Under the pieces are notes generated by a model. The model did not search any database. It was not told the DNA's origin and saw only the letters and a list, made by a program, of their open reading frames with translations. Both the position numbers and the translations under genes were made by a program. This document shows positions 35,497 through 44,240 of a stretch of DNA of 64,000 bases, piece after piece. The stretch lies in assembly GCF_000834655.1 (NCBI RefSeq), contig NZ_JXQQ01000052.1, forward strand, positions 29,318 to 93,317. The letters are read 5' to 3'. The DNA is from Variovorax paradoxus. GTDB taxonomy: Bacteria > Pseudomonadota > Gammaproteobacteria > Burkholderiales > Burkholderiaceae_C. The number at the start of each line of letters is the position of its first letter. Within the stretch, counting starts at the first letter, position 1.

Positions 35497-36168
35497 TCAG
35501 GCCGCGGCAGGATGCCCCTGCAGCCAGAAAACCCAGGCCAGCAACGCCGCGCAGTGAATGACGACGGTGGCGCGGTACACGAGCAGAAAGCTCTGCTTGC
35601 TCGACTTGTGGCGCAGCAGCCTTTGCGCGGCCCAGGCACCCGGCCAGCCGCCCGTCAGCGCGAGCAGGTGCAGGGTGCTTTCCTTCGTGCGCCAGCGGCC
35701 GGTCTGTGCGGCGTTCTTGTCCAGGGCGTAGGCGAAGAAGGCCAGCAGGCTCAGCCCCGGTACCACGCCGAGAACCAGCAGAGGCAAGCGCCCGGACCAG
35801 ACTGCCGCGCCCACCAGCACCGCATACGCCAGCAGGAAAATCAGACCCGACGAGGCCGAGGACCCCGAGGGGCTTTCGCGGTGCCGATTGGCCCGCCTCG
35901 GGGCAGGGCGGCGATGGCTGTCGATGGGCGTGCGTTTCGGCATCGGCCGTGAGGCATTGGCCGATGCCGCCTGCACGGCCACGGCGCGCGGCCCCTTGCC
36001 GCCGACATGGATCTCTTCGAAGCTCAGTTCCATGCCCACCTGCGGCAACACCCGCCGGTCGCTGAAGTCGCGCAGATGCACGAACACATCGGCCGACACG
36101 TCGGGGCTGCGGATGAAACCGAAGCCTCGGTCGGCTTCCCATCGGACGAGTCGGCCTTGGCGTTTCAT
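35497..36168 (-). CDS. cold-shock domain/DUF1294 fusion membrane protein
   Basis: A 223-residue protein. The N-terminal cold-shock domain (MKRQGRLVRWEADRGFGFIR; ADVFVHLRDF) spans about residues 1-65 and should bind single-stranded nucleic acid. A basic linker follows. The C-terminal DUF1294 domain has membrane helices and the conserved FAYALDKNAAQTGRWRTKES and GGWPGAWAAQRLLRHKSSKQ. The start at MKRQGRL is chosen from the conserved domain start. Function is unknown. Confidence 0.9.
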   Translation of the reverse strand: MKRQGRLVRWEADRGFGFIRSPDVSADVFVHLRDFSDRRVLPQVGMELSFEEIHVGGKGPRAVAVQAASANASRPMPKRTPIDSHRRPAPRRANRHRESPSGSSASSGLIFLLAYAVLVGAAVWSGRLPLLVLGVVPGLSLLAFFAYALDKNAAQTGRWRTKESTLHLLALTGGWPGAWAAQRLLRHKSSKQSFLLVYRATVVIHCAALLAWVFWLQGHPAAA

Positions 36169-36440
36169 GTGTGGCGGTGGGAGAGAGGAGGGCACATGGC
36201 CGCGATTGTCCCTTGTGCTTTTCCTTGCCCCCGCTGTGCCCGGCTTCTATCATCGGCCGCTCATGCACCTGCACCACTCTCCCCCTCCGTCGACCTGCCT
36301 CTGACGCGCGCCTCGCGCCGCGCTCAGACCTGCAAGTGGTCGCCGTCGTCCGCCTTCTTCTGCAAGGCGGGCTGACGGCCGGATGGTCATGCCCGCCTTC
36401 GACAAGAACGAGCGGCGGGCGTCATGGAGAACTTTCAACA

Positions 36441-37373
36441 ATGAACGCAAGAATGTTTGCCGCCCTGGCCTGGGGCGGCGTGTTGCTGGCCGGCGCGCTG
36501 TGGGGCGGCGGTGCGCTGGTGGCGCAATTCCTCATCGATGGCGGCATCGCGCCGCAGAGCCTGTCGCTGGCGCGCTTCGCACTGGGGGTGCCGCTGCTGT
36601 GGTGGCTGCATTGGAGGATGCAGCGCAGGGCGCAGTGCACCGACGCGCGCTGGCGCGAGCTGACCCGGCGCGAGCAGGCCCAGGTCGTCGGCACCGGCGC
36701 TGCGATGGCGCTCAACGTGAGCTGCTGGTTCGCGGGCATCGCGCACCTGGGCGCCGCGCTGCCGACGGTGATCTCGATCTGCTGCGCGCCAGTGATCGTC
36801 GCGCTCGTCTCGGTGCTGCGCGGCTACGAACCTTTCGGCCTGCGCCTGCTCGGCGGCCTTGGGCTGGCGGTCGTGGGCGTGGCGCTGCTGGTGCTGCCCG
36901 CCGATGGGTGGGGCCCGCTGCCCGCCGGGCATGTCGCAGGACTCGCCTGGTCGTTCGGCTCGGCTTTCTGCTATGCGATGGTGGTGCTCGGCAACGCGCG
37001 CATGCCGGTGCGCGTGCCGGCCGTCACGGCGTCGGCCTGGGGCATGAGCGTGGCGGCGCTGTGCATGCTCGCGGTCGCGTGGCCGGGCGGCATCACCTGG
37101 CCCGGCAATGCGGCCCAATGGCTGGGCGCCGCCTACACGGGCGTGGTCACGACCTCGGTGGCCTACCTGGCATTCGCCTGGGGGGCGCGGCGCCTGTCGC
37201 CGACGGCGGCGGTGGTCGGCACGCTGATCGAGCCGCTCGTGGCCGCGTTGCTGGCGGCGCTGCTGCTGGCCCAGCCGATGACGCCCCGGCAGTGGCTGGG
37301 TGCCGTGCTGCTCGCCGTGGCGATGCTGCTGCTCGTGCGGCCCGGCGCGAAGCCCGCGCCGGAAGCCGACTGA
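36441..37373 (+). CDS. EamA/DMT family transporter
   Basis: A 310-residue inner-membrane exporter with ten predicted helices in two EamA repeats (LAGALWGGGALVAQFLIDGG near the start; SAWGMSVAALCMLAVAWPGG in the second half). GGAGA lies about 10 bases before the ATG. Members export amino acids or other metabolites; no substrate can be read here. The 272 bases upstream hold no convincing gene. Confidence 0.88.
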   Translation: MNARMFAALAWGGVLLAGALWGGGALVAQFLIDGGIAPQSLSLARFALGVPLLWWLHWRMQRRAQCTDARWRELTRREQAQVVGTGAAMALNVSCWFAGIAHLGAALPTVISICCAPVIVALVSVLRGYEPFGLRLLGGLGLAVVGVALLVLPADGWGPLPAGHVAGLAWSFGSAFCYAMVVLGNARMPVRVPAVTASAWGMSVAALCMLAVAWPGGITWPGNAAQWLGAAYTGVVTTSVAYLAFAWGARRLSPTAAVVGTLIEPLVAALLAALLLAQPMTPRQWLGAVLLAVAMLLLVRPGAKPAPEAD

Positions 37374-37411
37374 AGGCCATCCTGGGGCGGTCCGTTGTAT
37401 GGTGTGACCCC

Positions 37412-38314
37412 ATGAGCAGATCGCCCCACCTGCCGGTATCTTGGACACGCACCCTGTGCGGCGCCGTCCTGTTCGCAGCCTCGCTGCAGGCCTGTCTTGC
37501 AGCGCCGCCCGAGCCCGCCGCGCCCGCGCAGGCGCTGCGCGACACCCATCAGCGCCTGAGCGAGAAGCTCGACCACAGCAGCTTCGGCCGCCCCGTGCAG
37601 CTGGACTCCAGCGAGACGCCCGGCGGCCTGGAGGGCGACATCTACGCCGTGATCGACCACCCGCTGCCCGAGGTCACGGCCGCGTTCAAGGGGTCGGCCC
37701 ATTGGTGCGAGCTGCTCACGCTGCACATCAACAACCGGCGCTGCAAGACGGCGACGGCGCAAGGGCGCGAGACACTGACGCTCTACGTCGTGCGGCGCTA
37801 CGACAAGCCGGTCGAGCAGGCTTTCGAGCTGCCCTTCGTCTACCGCGTGGCGAACGCGACGCCCGAGCACCTGTCGGTCGAGCTCTCGGCCGCGAGTGGC
37901 CCGTTCGGCACGAGCAACTACCGCGTCACGCTCGAAGCGATTGCGCTGGACGCGCAGAAGAGCTTCGTGCACTTCAGCTACGGCTACGACCACAACATGA
38001 TGGTGCGCTTGGCCACCCAGGCCTACCTGGCGACCTTCGGCCGCGACAAGGTCGGCTTCACCGTGGTGGGCAAGGCACCCGATGGCAAGCCCGAATACAT
38101 CCGCGGCATGCGCGGATTGGTCGAGCGCAATGCCATGCGCTACTTCCTCACGCTCGACGCCTACCTCTCGACCGATGCGAAGGACGCCTCCGAGCGCCGC
38201 CAGCGCCACTGGTTCGCAGGCGCAGAGCAGTTCCCGCGGCAGCTGCACGAGGTCGACCTGGACACCTACCTCGCACTCAAGCGCGAAGACCGGCAGCGCG
38301 ACGGCGCGCGCTGA
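37412..38314 (+). CDS. exported hypothetical protein
   Basis: Not recognised. The 300-residue product starts MSRSPHLPVSWTRTLCGAVL and has a signal ending either at LQAC (lipobox-like) or after LAA. The mature part (GDIYAVIDHPLPEVTAAFKG, SAHWCELLTLHINNRRCKTA; SYGYDHNMMVRLATQAYLAT) may be a helix-grip, lipid-binding fold, but that is a guess. Three cysteines are present, one pair close in sequence. It follows the EamA gene by 38 bases. Confidence 0.7.
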   Translation: MSRSPHLPVSWTRTLCGAVLFAASLQACLAAPPEPAAPAQALRDTHQRLSEKLDHSSFGRPVQLDSSETPGGLEGDIYAVIDHPLPEVTAAFKGSAHWCELLTLHINNRRCKTATAQGRETLTLYVVRRYDKPVEQAFELPFVYRVANATPEHLSVELSAASGPFGTSNYRVTLEAIALDAQKSFVHFSYGYDHNMMVRLATQAYLATFGRDKVGFTVVGKAPDGKPEYIRGMRGLVERNAMRYFLTLDAYLSTDAKDASERRQRHWFAGAEQFPRQLHEVDLDTYLALKREDRQRDGAR

Positions 38315-38326
38315 AAACCCGGCCCT

Positions 38327-39202
38327 TCAATCGGCCAGCGTGAGCAGCGGCACATCGCGCTCGCGGCTCATGGCATCGAGCTCTGCGCGCGTGCGCCTCG
38401 CCAGCCACGCCGCCAGCGCCTCGTGCGTGGCCGCGGCCATCATGTCGGGCGGCGTCACGCCGGCCGCTTCGCAGAGGCGATTCGCGAAGTGCGGCTCCAG
38501 CGCCGCGACCGCCACGCGGCCATCGGCGCACGGGTAGACGCGGTAGCCGGCATGCGCGCCGCCGACCGCGCCCGTGAGCTGCGTGAGGCCCCAGGTGCGC
38601 GGCAGGGCGAGCCAGTCGGCCGATGCATTCAGCGCCACTTCGAGGTAGATGCCCTCGGCCTTCTCGCCGCCACGGGCGCGATGCAGCATCGCCGTCAGCA
38701 CCGCCTCGCTCGCGAGCAGGGCGCCGCCCATGTCGGCGTACAGCGTGGGCGGCAGCTCGGTGCCAGGCACGAGGCCGCTTTCGGCGACGTAGGTGAGGTC
38801 ATGGCCCGGCTCCTCGGCGCGCTCGCCCGGTGCGCCGACGATGGCCACCTGCGACAGCGACGGATGCCGCGCCTGCAGCGCGGGCCAGTCCAGGCCCAGC
38901 TTGCGCAGCGCGGAGGGGCGGAACGAGGTGAGCAGCACGTCGGTCTTCGCGAGCGCGGCGTGCAACTGCTGCTGGCCCGCTTCGGTCTTGAGGTCCGCGG
39001 CCTCGATGGCGATGCCTTCGTGCAGCGCGGCATACGCCGGCTTGTTGTAGAGCGCCATCGGGTCGCCGCCCGGCGGTTCGAGCTTCAGGCAACTGGCGCC
39101 CATCCGGCGGCAGCGCAAGAGCGCGGCCGGGCCGGGCAGGTTGAGCGCAAGGCTCAGGACGCGCACGCCGTCGAGCGGCAGGAAGGAGGTGGGGCTGGAC
39201 AT
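38327..39202 (-). CDS. short CaiB/BaiF family CoA-transferase
   Basis: A 291-residue family III CoA-transferase, about 100 residues shorter than usual. It has the N-terminal LDGVRVLSLALNLPGPAALL and LKLEPPGGDPM. The catalytic Asp is probably that of PGHDLTYVAESGL. The missing part is mainly the C-terminal segment. The substrate is a CoA ester, unknown. The divergent SDR, a dienoyl-CoA-reductase-like enzyme, suggests a fatty or branched acyl-CoA role. Confidence 0.85.
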   Translation of the reverse strand: MSSPTSFLPLDGVRVLSLALNLPGPAALLRCRRMGASCLKLEPPGGDPMALYNKPAYAALHEGIAIEAADLKTEAGQQQLHAALAKTDVLLTSFRPSALRKLGLDWPALQARHPSLSQVAIVGAPGERAEEPGHDLTYVAESGLVPGTELPPTLYADMGGALLASEAVLTAMLHRARGGEKAEGIYLEVALNASADWLALPRTWGLTQLTGAVGGAHAGYRVYPCADGRVAVAALEPHFANRLCEAAGVTPPDMMAAATHEALAAWLARRTRAELDAMSRERDVPLLTLAD

Positions 39203-39349
39203 GGGGTCGATCCGCAAAACAGGTCAGCGGCCATTCTCACCCCGGGTGGCCGGGAGCCAGATTGCGCAAGCCGCCGCGCGGGCGGCGCGCGTAGCATGCG
39301 CGATGGCAGCGCTCGTCCTTGCCGCTGCCGCAGACCCAAGGAGACCCCT

Positions 39350-40252
39350 ATGTTCGAAGCTTCCCTGATGAGCGGCCAGCGCATCCTCGTGACCGGCGGC
39401 GGCACCGGCCTCGGCCGCGCGATGGCCGAGCGATTCCTCAGCCTGGGCGCCGACATCGCCATCTGCGGGCGGCGCCAGTCGGTGTGCGAGGAAACTGCGG
39501 CCGAATGGCGCCAGCAGTTCCCGGGCCGGCGCATCGACACCTTCGGCGTGGACATCCGCATCGCGCAGAGCGTGGACGAGATGGTCGAGAGCCTGTTCCA
39601 GAGCGGCGGCCTCACCGGCCTCGTCAACAACGCCGCGGGCAACTTCGTCGCGCCGACCGAGAGCCTCTCGCCGCGCGCCTTCGACGCGATCGCGAACATC
39701 GTCTTCCACGGCAGCTTCTACGTGACGCAGGCGGTGGGCAAGCGTTGGGTGGCCGAGGCCAAGTCGGGCAAGTGGAAGCAGGGCGACCCCTTCCGCAGCG
39801 TGATGAGCATCATCGTGACCTGGGTCGACAACGGCAGCCCCTACGTCGTGCCGTCGGCCATGAGCAAGGCCGGCATCGAGGTGATGACCAAGTCGCTCGC
39901 GGTGGAGTGGGCGCGTTACGGCGTCCGCCTGAACGCCGTGGGACCCGGCGAGATTCCGACCGAAGGCATGAGCAAGCGCCTGAACCCGGGCGAGGAGCCC
40001 GGTGCGCGCACCAAGGAGATGAGCCCGATGGGGCGCACCGGCCGCATGAGCGAGCTGCAGAACATCGCCGCCTTCCTGATGGCGCCCGGCCAGTGCGACT
40101 GGCTCACGGGACAGAGCATCATGATGGACGGTGGCAATGCGCTGGCCAACGGCGGCAGCTTCTACGAGCTGCGCCAGTGGAGCGACACCGACTGGAAGGA
40201 CGCGCGCGAACGCATCGAGGCGCAGAACCAGAAGGACAAGGCGCAGCGCTGA
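39350..40252 (+). CDS. SDR family oxidoreductase, dienoyl-CoA-reductase-like
   Basis: A 300-residue SDR. The cofactor motif is TGGGTGLGRAMAER, then NNAAGNFVAPTESLSPRAFD, a stretch typical of 2,4-dienoyl-CoA reductase-like SDRs, and PYVVPSAMSKAGIEVMTKSL with the lysine of the active site. The usual catalytic Tyr before PSAMSK is replaced in register by Pro/Ser, so the mechanism may differ, as in decarbonylase-type members. AAGGAG lies about 7 bases upstream. It is divergent from the CoA-transferase. Confidence 0.85.
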   Translation: MFEASLMSGQRILVTGGGTGLGRAMAERFLSLGADIAICGRRQSVCEETAAEWRQQFPGRRIDTFGVDIRIAQSVDEMVESLFQSGGLTGLVNNAAGNFVAPTESLSPRAFDAIANIVFHGSFYVTQAVGKRWVAEAKSGKWKQGDPFRSVMSIIVTWVDNGSPYVVPSAMSKAGIEVMTKSLAVEWARYGVRLNAVGPGEIPTEGMSKRLNPGEEPGARTKEMSPMGRTGRMSELQNIAAFLMAPGQCDWLTGQSIMMDGGNALANGGSFYELRQWSDTDWKDARERIEAQNQKDKAQR

Positions 40253-40385
40253 AAAGGCGTGAACGAATCCGCGATGCCCGTTCATCTCGCCGAGGCGCGC
40301 CCACGGGGTTCGCCGCGTGCGCTGGCGGCGTACTCGTCGTGCGCGGAAGACCTGCCGGCGTTCCTGGCATCGCTCCAGGTGTAGT

Positions 40386-40784
40386 TCAGTCGGCGATATC
40401 GGCGCCGCGCTCGGTCAGCAGACCGCGCAGCAGCGAGCGGTGGCAGCGCGATTCGTCTTCGCAATAGCAGCCGACCGCCATCGCGGTGGCGTGCGACAGC
40501 GCGGCCAGCAGGTCGAGGCTGCGGCTCGCGTCGGCCTCGGCCATCTCGGCCTTGTACTTGCGCGCGAAGGCGTTCCATTTCGCGGGCTCCCCGGTCGCCT
40601 GCGCCTCCTGGCCCAGCTTCATCGTCTCGGCGGACGGCGCGAGGTTCGGGTACCACACGTCGTACCAGTCCTGCGAGGCGAACTCGGTCTTCGGAACGCC
40701 GCGCGGCGGGCGGCGCACGGTGCCGATGCGCAGGCCCTCGCCGGGTGCGCGCGGTGTGCCCAGGCGAACGATGCGGATGCTCAT
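40386..40784 (-). CDS. DUF488 family protein
   Basis: A 132-residue protein with the DUF488 pattern: IRIVRLGTPRAPGEGLRIGT, WYDVWYPNLAPS, WNAFARKYKAEM and VGCYCEDESRCHRSLLRGLL with its paired cysteines. Function is unknown. It precedes no other gene closely; PhoX starts upstream on the same strand, with 21 bases between PhoX stop and this start. Confidence 0.88.
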   Translation of the reverse strand: MSIRIVRLGTPRAPGEGLRIGTVRRPPRGVPKTEFASQDWYDVWYPNLAPSAETMKLGQEAQATGEPAKWNAFARKYKAEMAEADASRSLDLLAALSHATAMAVGCYCEDESRCHRSLLRGLLTERGADIAD

Positions 40785-40805
40785 GGATGGGTCTCCTTCT
40801 TCTCG

Positions 40806-42671
40806 TCAGGTGCCGACGATGCCGCCGTCGCGACGCCGGATTGCAAGCGTCGCCGAGCGCGGGCGCGCGCTGCCGAGCGTGGTGCCGTCGGGCCATGCGC
40901 TGACGGGCGTGGCGTTGCCGTCGTCGCGCGCCTCGCCCGGATGCTGGATGTTCACGAACAGCGTGCGGCGGTCCGGCGTGACCACGCAGCCGGTGATCTC
41001 GCTGCCGCTCGGTCCCGTCAAAAAGCGCTTGATCTGCCCCGTGGCCGGGTCGGCGCACAGCATCTGGTTGTTGCCCAGCGACGCGTAGGCGGGCTTGCCG
41101 ATCACCTGGCCGCTCATGTCGGTCTGGATCCAGAGCAGGCCGCCGCTGTCGAAATGCAGGCCGTCGGGGCTGCCGAACATGTCGGCGTCGGCCGAGGGGT
41201 AGCGCGCGCCGCTGCCCGCCTGGGCGGGATCGCCTGCGAGCGCGAAGTGGTCCCAGGCGAAGCCGGTGCTCGCCGCATCGCCGCCGTCCTCGCGCCAGCG
41301 CAGGATGCCGCCGAAGAGGTTGTTGGCGCGCGGGTTGGCCGCATCGGGGGCGGGCTTGCCGGCGTCGCCGCGCTGGCTGTTGTTGGTGAGGGTGACATAC
41401 ACCTCGCCGCTCGCGGGATGCACGGCGATCCACTCGGGGCGGTCCATCTTCGTGCCGCCGACGATGTCGCCCGCCAGGCGGGCGTGGATCAGCACCTCGG
41501 CGGGGCCCGCAAAGCCATTGGCCGCGTCGAGGCCGTTGCGGCCATGCGTGAGCTCGAGCCACCGGCCGCGCCCGCCGGCGTCGTAGCGCGCCACGTAGAG
41601 CGTGCCGTCGTCGAGCAGCTGGCGGTTGGCGGCACGCGCGGCCGCGTCGGTGCCGGCGCGCACCTTCTCGCGGCTCACGAACTTGTAGATGTATTCGAAG
41701 CGCGCGTCGTCTCCCATGTAGACGACCACGCGGCCGTCCTTTGCCACGGTGCAGGTGGCGCTCTCCTGGCGCTTGCGGCCGAGCGCCGTGCGCTTGACGG
41801 GCGTGGATGTCGCATCGAACGGATCGATCTCCACCACCCAGCCGAAGCGGTGCGGCTCGTTCGGATGGCGCGTGAGGTCGAAGCGCTCGTCGAAGCGCCA
41901 GTACTCGACCCATTGCGAACCCGGGACCGTGCCGTAGCGGCGCTGTGCATCCGTCATGTCCTTGGCCGCTTCCTTCGGCCCGCCGAAGTAGCCATGGAAG
42001 TTCTCTTCGCAGGTGAGGTACGTGCCCCAGGGCGTGACGCCCATCGCGCAGTTGGCGAAGGTGCCGAACACCTGGTCGCCGGCCGGGTTGGCGGCGGTGC
42101 GCATCGGCGGCGTGCCCGCGGCCGGGCCGGCGATGCGCATGGCGGTGTTGCCGTGGATGCGGCGCGCGAAGGGCGAGGGCAGCACCTGCTGCCAGCCGGC
42201 GGCGGTGCGGCGCACCTCGATCACCGAGACCCCCATTGCATGGAGCGACTTGCGCACCTTGTCCGCGGTCCACACCTTGACGCCGTCGGCGTGCAGCAGT
42301 TGCTCGTCGGTGTATTCGTGGTTCATCACGAGCAGGCCGCGCGCGCCGGTCGCATCGAGCGCGAAGAAGTGCATGCCGTCGTGGTGCATGCCGGCCTGCA
42401 CCGCCTGGTCGGCCGCGCTGTTGGAGCCATCGGGGGCGAATGCCGGCATCCGGTCCGCGATGCCGGTGGGCGCGCCCCACGGATAGAGCAGCTGCCATTC
42501 GTATTCGGGCGGCACGACGACGGCGTCGCGCAGGGACGCGGGCACGCCGGTGAAACCGGGCGCGTTGCCGCTGCGCGCCGCGGAAGGCAACGCGCAGCCC
42601 TGGCCGAACAGCGCCACCACGGCGGCGGCCGAGCCCGATTGAAGAAGAAAGTGACGGCGGTCCAGCGGCAT
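40806..42671 (-). CDS. phoX: PhoX-type alkaline phosphatase (Tat-exported)
   Basis: A 621-residue PhoX family (DUF839) protein, which in known cases is a calcium/iron alkaline phosphatase in the periplasm. The Tat signal is LDRRHFLLQSGSAAAVVALF. The mature protein has VMNHEYTDEQLLHADG, TYLTCEENFHGYFGG, RFGWVVEIDPFDA and RPEWIAVHPASGEVYVTLTN, the expected metal-binding blocks. Phosphate control is known for the family; I did not find a clear Pho box. It is divergent from the crotonase gene. Confidence 0.9.
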   Translation of the reverse strand: MPLDRRHFLLQSGSAAAVVALFGQGCALPSAARSGNAPGFTGVPASLRDAVVVPPEYEWQLLYPWGAPTGIADRMPAFAPDGSNSAADQAVQAGMHHDGMHFFALDATGARGLLVMNHEYTDEQLLHADGVKVWTADKVRKSLHAMGVSVIEVRRTAAGWQQVLPSPFARRIHGNTAMRIAGPAAGTPPMRTAANPAGDQVFGTFANCAMGVTPWGTYLTCEENFHGYFGGPKEAAKDMTDAQRRYGTVPGSQWVEYWRFDERFDLTRHPNEPHRFGWVVEIDPFDATSTPVKRTALGRKRQESATCTVAKDGRVVVYMGDDARFEYIYKFVSREKVRAGTDAAARAANRQLLDDGTLYVARYDAGGRGRWLELTHGRNGLDAANGFAGPAEVLIHARLAGDIVGGTKMDRPEWIAVHPASGEVYVTLTNNSQRGDAGKPAPDAANPRANNLFGGILRWREDGGDAASTGFAWDHFALAGDPAQAGSGARYPSADADMFGSPDGLHFDSGGLLWIQTDMSGQVIGKPAYASLGNNQMLCADPATGQIKRFLTGPSGSEITGCVVTPDRRTLFVNIQHPGEARDDGNATPVSAWPDGTTLGSARPRSATLAIRRRDGGIVGT

Positions 42672-42770
42672 GGCAGGGGTGTGGGGTGGACGACAGGCGC
42701 CATCATCGCCCAGGCGCCGCGCCGGGCGATACTGGCCAGAACCCACGACGGGACCTACAAGGAGACACGC

Positions 42771-43598
42771 ATGAGCGATCGCATCGAATGGACCCGCCAC
42801 CCCGACGGCGTGGTGGAACTGCAACTGGCACGCGCCGACAAGATGAACGCGCTCGACCCCGCGATGTTCGATGCGCTCATCGAAGCCGGCGAAGCGCTGC
42901 GCGGCGACAAGGCGGTGCGCGCCGTGGTGATCGCCGGCCGCGGCAAGGCGTTCTGCGCGGGGCTCGACATGGCGTCGTTCGAGCGCATGCAGCAGGGTGC
43001 GGGCGAAGGTGTGCTGGGGGAGGGCGCGGCCGGGGCCGACCTGGTCGAGCGCACCCACGGCATCTCCAACGCCGCACAACACGTCGCGATGGTCTGGCGC
43101 GAAGTGCCGGTGCCGGTCATCGCCGCGGTGCACGGCGTGGCCTTCGGTGGTGGCCTTCAGGTGGCGCTGGGGGCGGACATCCGCATCGTCGCGCCCGACA
43201 CGAAGCTGTCGGTCATGGAGATCAAGTGGGGCCTCGTGCCCGACATGGCCGGCATGGTGCTCATGCGAGAGCTGGCGCGCAGCGACGTGGTGCGCGAACT
43301 CACCTTCACCGGTCGCATCTTCTCGGGCGAGGAGGCGCTGCGTATCGGCTTCGCCACGCGGCTCTCGGCCGAACCGCTGGCCGAGGCGCTGCAGATGGCG
43401 CACGAGATCGCCGCCAAGAGCCCCGATGCGGTCCGCGGCGGCAAGCGCCTCCTCAATGCGGCCATGTCGCAGGGTGCCGCGGAGCTGCTGATGGCCGAAT
43501 CGGTCGAGCAGAAAGCGCTGATCGGCAGTGCGAACCAGGCCGAGGCGGTGAAAGCCAACATCGAGCGCCGAGCGCCGCGCTTTTCTCCGCCGGCTTGA
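42771..43598 (+). CDS. crotonase/enoyl-CoA hydratase family protein
   Basis: A 275-residue crotonase-fold enzyme. It has AFCAGLDMASFE, PVIAAVHGVAFGGGLQVALG and ADIRIVAPDTKLSVMEIKWG, the CoA and oxyanion parts. The usual second glutamate position reads as VPDMAG, so it may be an isomerase or other member rather than a hydratase. AAGGAGA lies 6 bases upstream. A terminator follows. It is divergent from phoX. Confidence 0.88.
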   Translation: MSDRIEWTRHPDGVVELQLARADKMNALDPAMFDALIEAGEALRGDKAVRAVVIAGRGKAFCAGLDMASFERMQQGAGEGVLGEGAAGADLVERTHGISNAAQHVAMVWREVPVPVIAAVHGVAFGGGLQVALGADIRIVAPDTKLSVMEIKWGLVPDMAGMVLMRELARSDVVRELTFTGRIFSGEEALRIGFATRLSAEPLAEALQMAHEIAAKSPDAVRGGKRLLNAAMSQGAAELLMAESVEQKALIGSANQAEAVKANIERRAPRFSPPA

Positions 43599-43620
43599 CC
43601 GGCCCCCGCTGGTTTTGCCG

Positions 43621-43662
43621 CCCCCGCGCTTCGAAAGAGGCGTGGGGCTTTCGCCTTTTTTT
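43621..43662 (+). terminator. terminator after crotonase gene
   Basis: CCCCGCGCTT and AGGCGTGGGG pair over 10 positions with two wobbles around CGAAAG, and AGGCG/CGCCT can form an alternative hairpin ending in seven Ts (43656-43662). The T-tract also begins a TTTTTGAGC (43658-43666)/GCTCAAAAA (43686-43694) inverted repeat. Confidence 0.7.
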
Positions 43663-43757
43663 GAGCATCTTTACGCATTTCGATTGCTCAAAAAGGTAGC
43701 ACTTGGCACGCCTTAGGTATCTATGTGTAAGAATTAAGTAGTTGTTTTAAAGGAAGG

Positions 43758-43871
43758 ATGGGCGGAAATGGAGTCAATTTGTGTGCACAAGGTCACGCCT
43801 TGCCGAGAAGCAGCCCCGTGGAAGGATGGCCCATGGACGCGCAGTCCTTAACAATTCAACGCTTTGCCTAG
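43758..43871 (+). CDS. possible small ORF in AT-rich patch
   Basis: A 37-codon frame (MGGNGVNLCAQGHALPRSSP..., ending SLTIQRFA) with AAAGGA three bases before the ATG. It ends 15 bases before the next gene, which lacks its own Shine-Dalgarno, so it could act as a coupling leader. No homologue is claimed, and composition alone does not prove coding. Confidence 0.25.
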   Translation: MGGNGVNLCAQGHALPRSSPVEGWPMDAQSLTIQRFA

Positions 43872-43886
43872 CGACGGCAATCCTGC

Positions 43887-44201
43887 ATGTCGACGACCAC
43901 GTTTTTTTGCAACCTCAGTGTGCCCATCCTGGTGGGTGAGGATCGCTACAAGTACGTCCCCATCGTTGGGGTTTTCCGCAGCATTCCATTCGATCAAGTC
44001 GACGAGTGGGTGATGCATCCCGACGGCGGACCGCGCAGCGATCGCGAACTCGCTGCCGAAGTGCTTGTCGAGATCAGGAAGCCGCTCGGCGCGAGCGGCC
44101 GCACGGCGCCCCACGCCTTCGATGTGGCCGACATCCTGCAGCTGGACCGCGCCGCTGCCATCGTCGTCTCCACTTTCCTCGCCGCACTGCCTCGCGTCTG
44201 A
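43887..44201 (+). CDS. hypothetical protein in AT-rich neighbourhood
   Basis: Not recognised. The 104-residue product (MSTTTFFCNLSVPILVGEDR; VPIVGVFRSIPFDQVDEWVM) ends in a helix (AAAIVVSTFLAALPRV). The layout, a beta-rich start and a helical acidic end, loosely recalls phage tail-assembly chaperones, but no other phage gene is near. No Shine-Dalgarno is visible. The 288 bases upstream are richer in A and T than the surroundings, which hints at acquired DNA. Confidence 0.6.
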   Translation: MSTTTFFCNLSVPILVGEDRYKYVPIVGVFRSIPFDQVDEWVMHPDGGPRSDRELAAEVLVEIRKPLGASGRTAPHAFDVADILQLDRAAAIVVSTFLAALPRV

Positions 44202-44240
44202 GACCTTCGCCTTCCTTGCACCGCTGGCCCTCGCGTCAGG

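Noticed and set aside
40259..40384. A 41-codon frame starting at GTG after the SDR gene
   Set aside because: No ribosome site, no recognisable product, and Ala/Arg/Ser-rich composition typical of chance frames. A decayed gene remnant cannot be excluded.
40317..42770. Long open frame leading into the crotonase gene
   Set aside because: It is antisense to phoX and DUF488. The crotonase start has AAGGAGA upstream and the conserved domain begins there.
43703..43720. Possible sigma-54 promoter: TTGGCACG matches a -24 element
   Set aside because: The -12 element is missing: at the required distance the sequence reads GGT rather than GC, and no enhancer-binding regulator is nearby.
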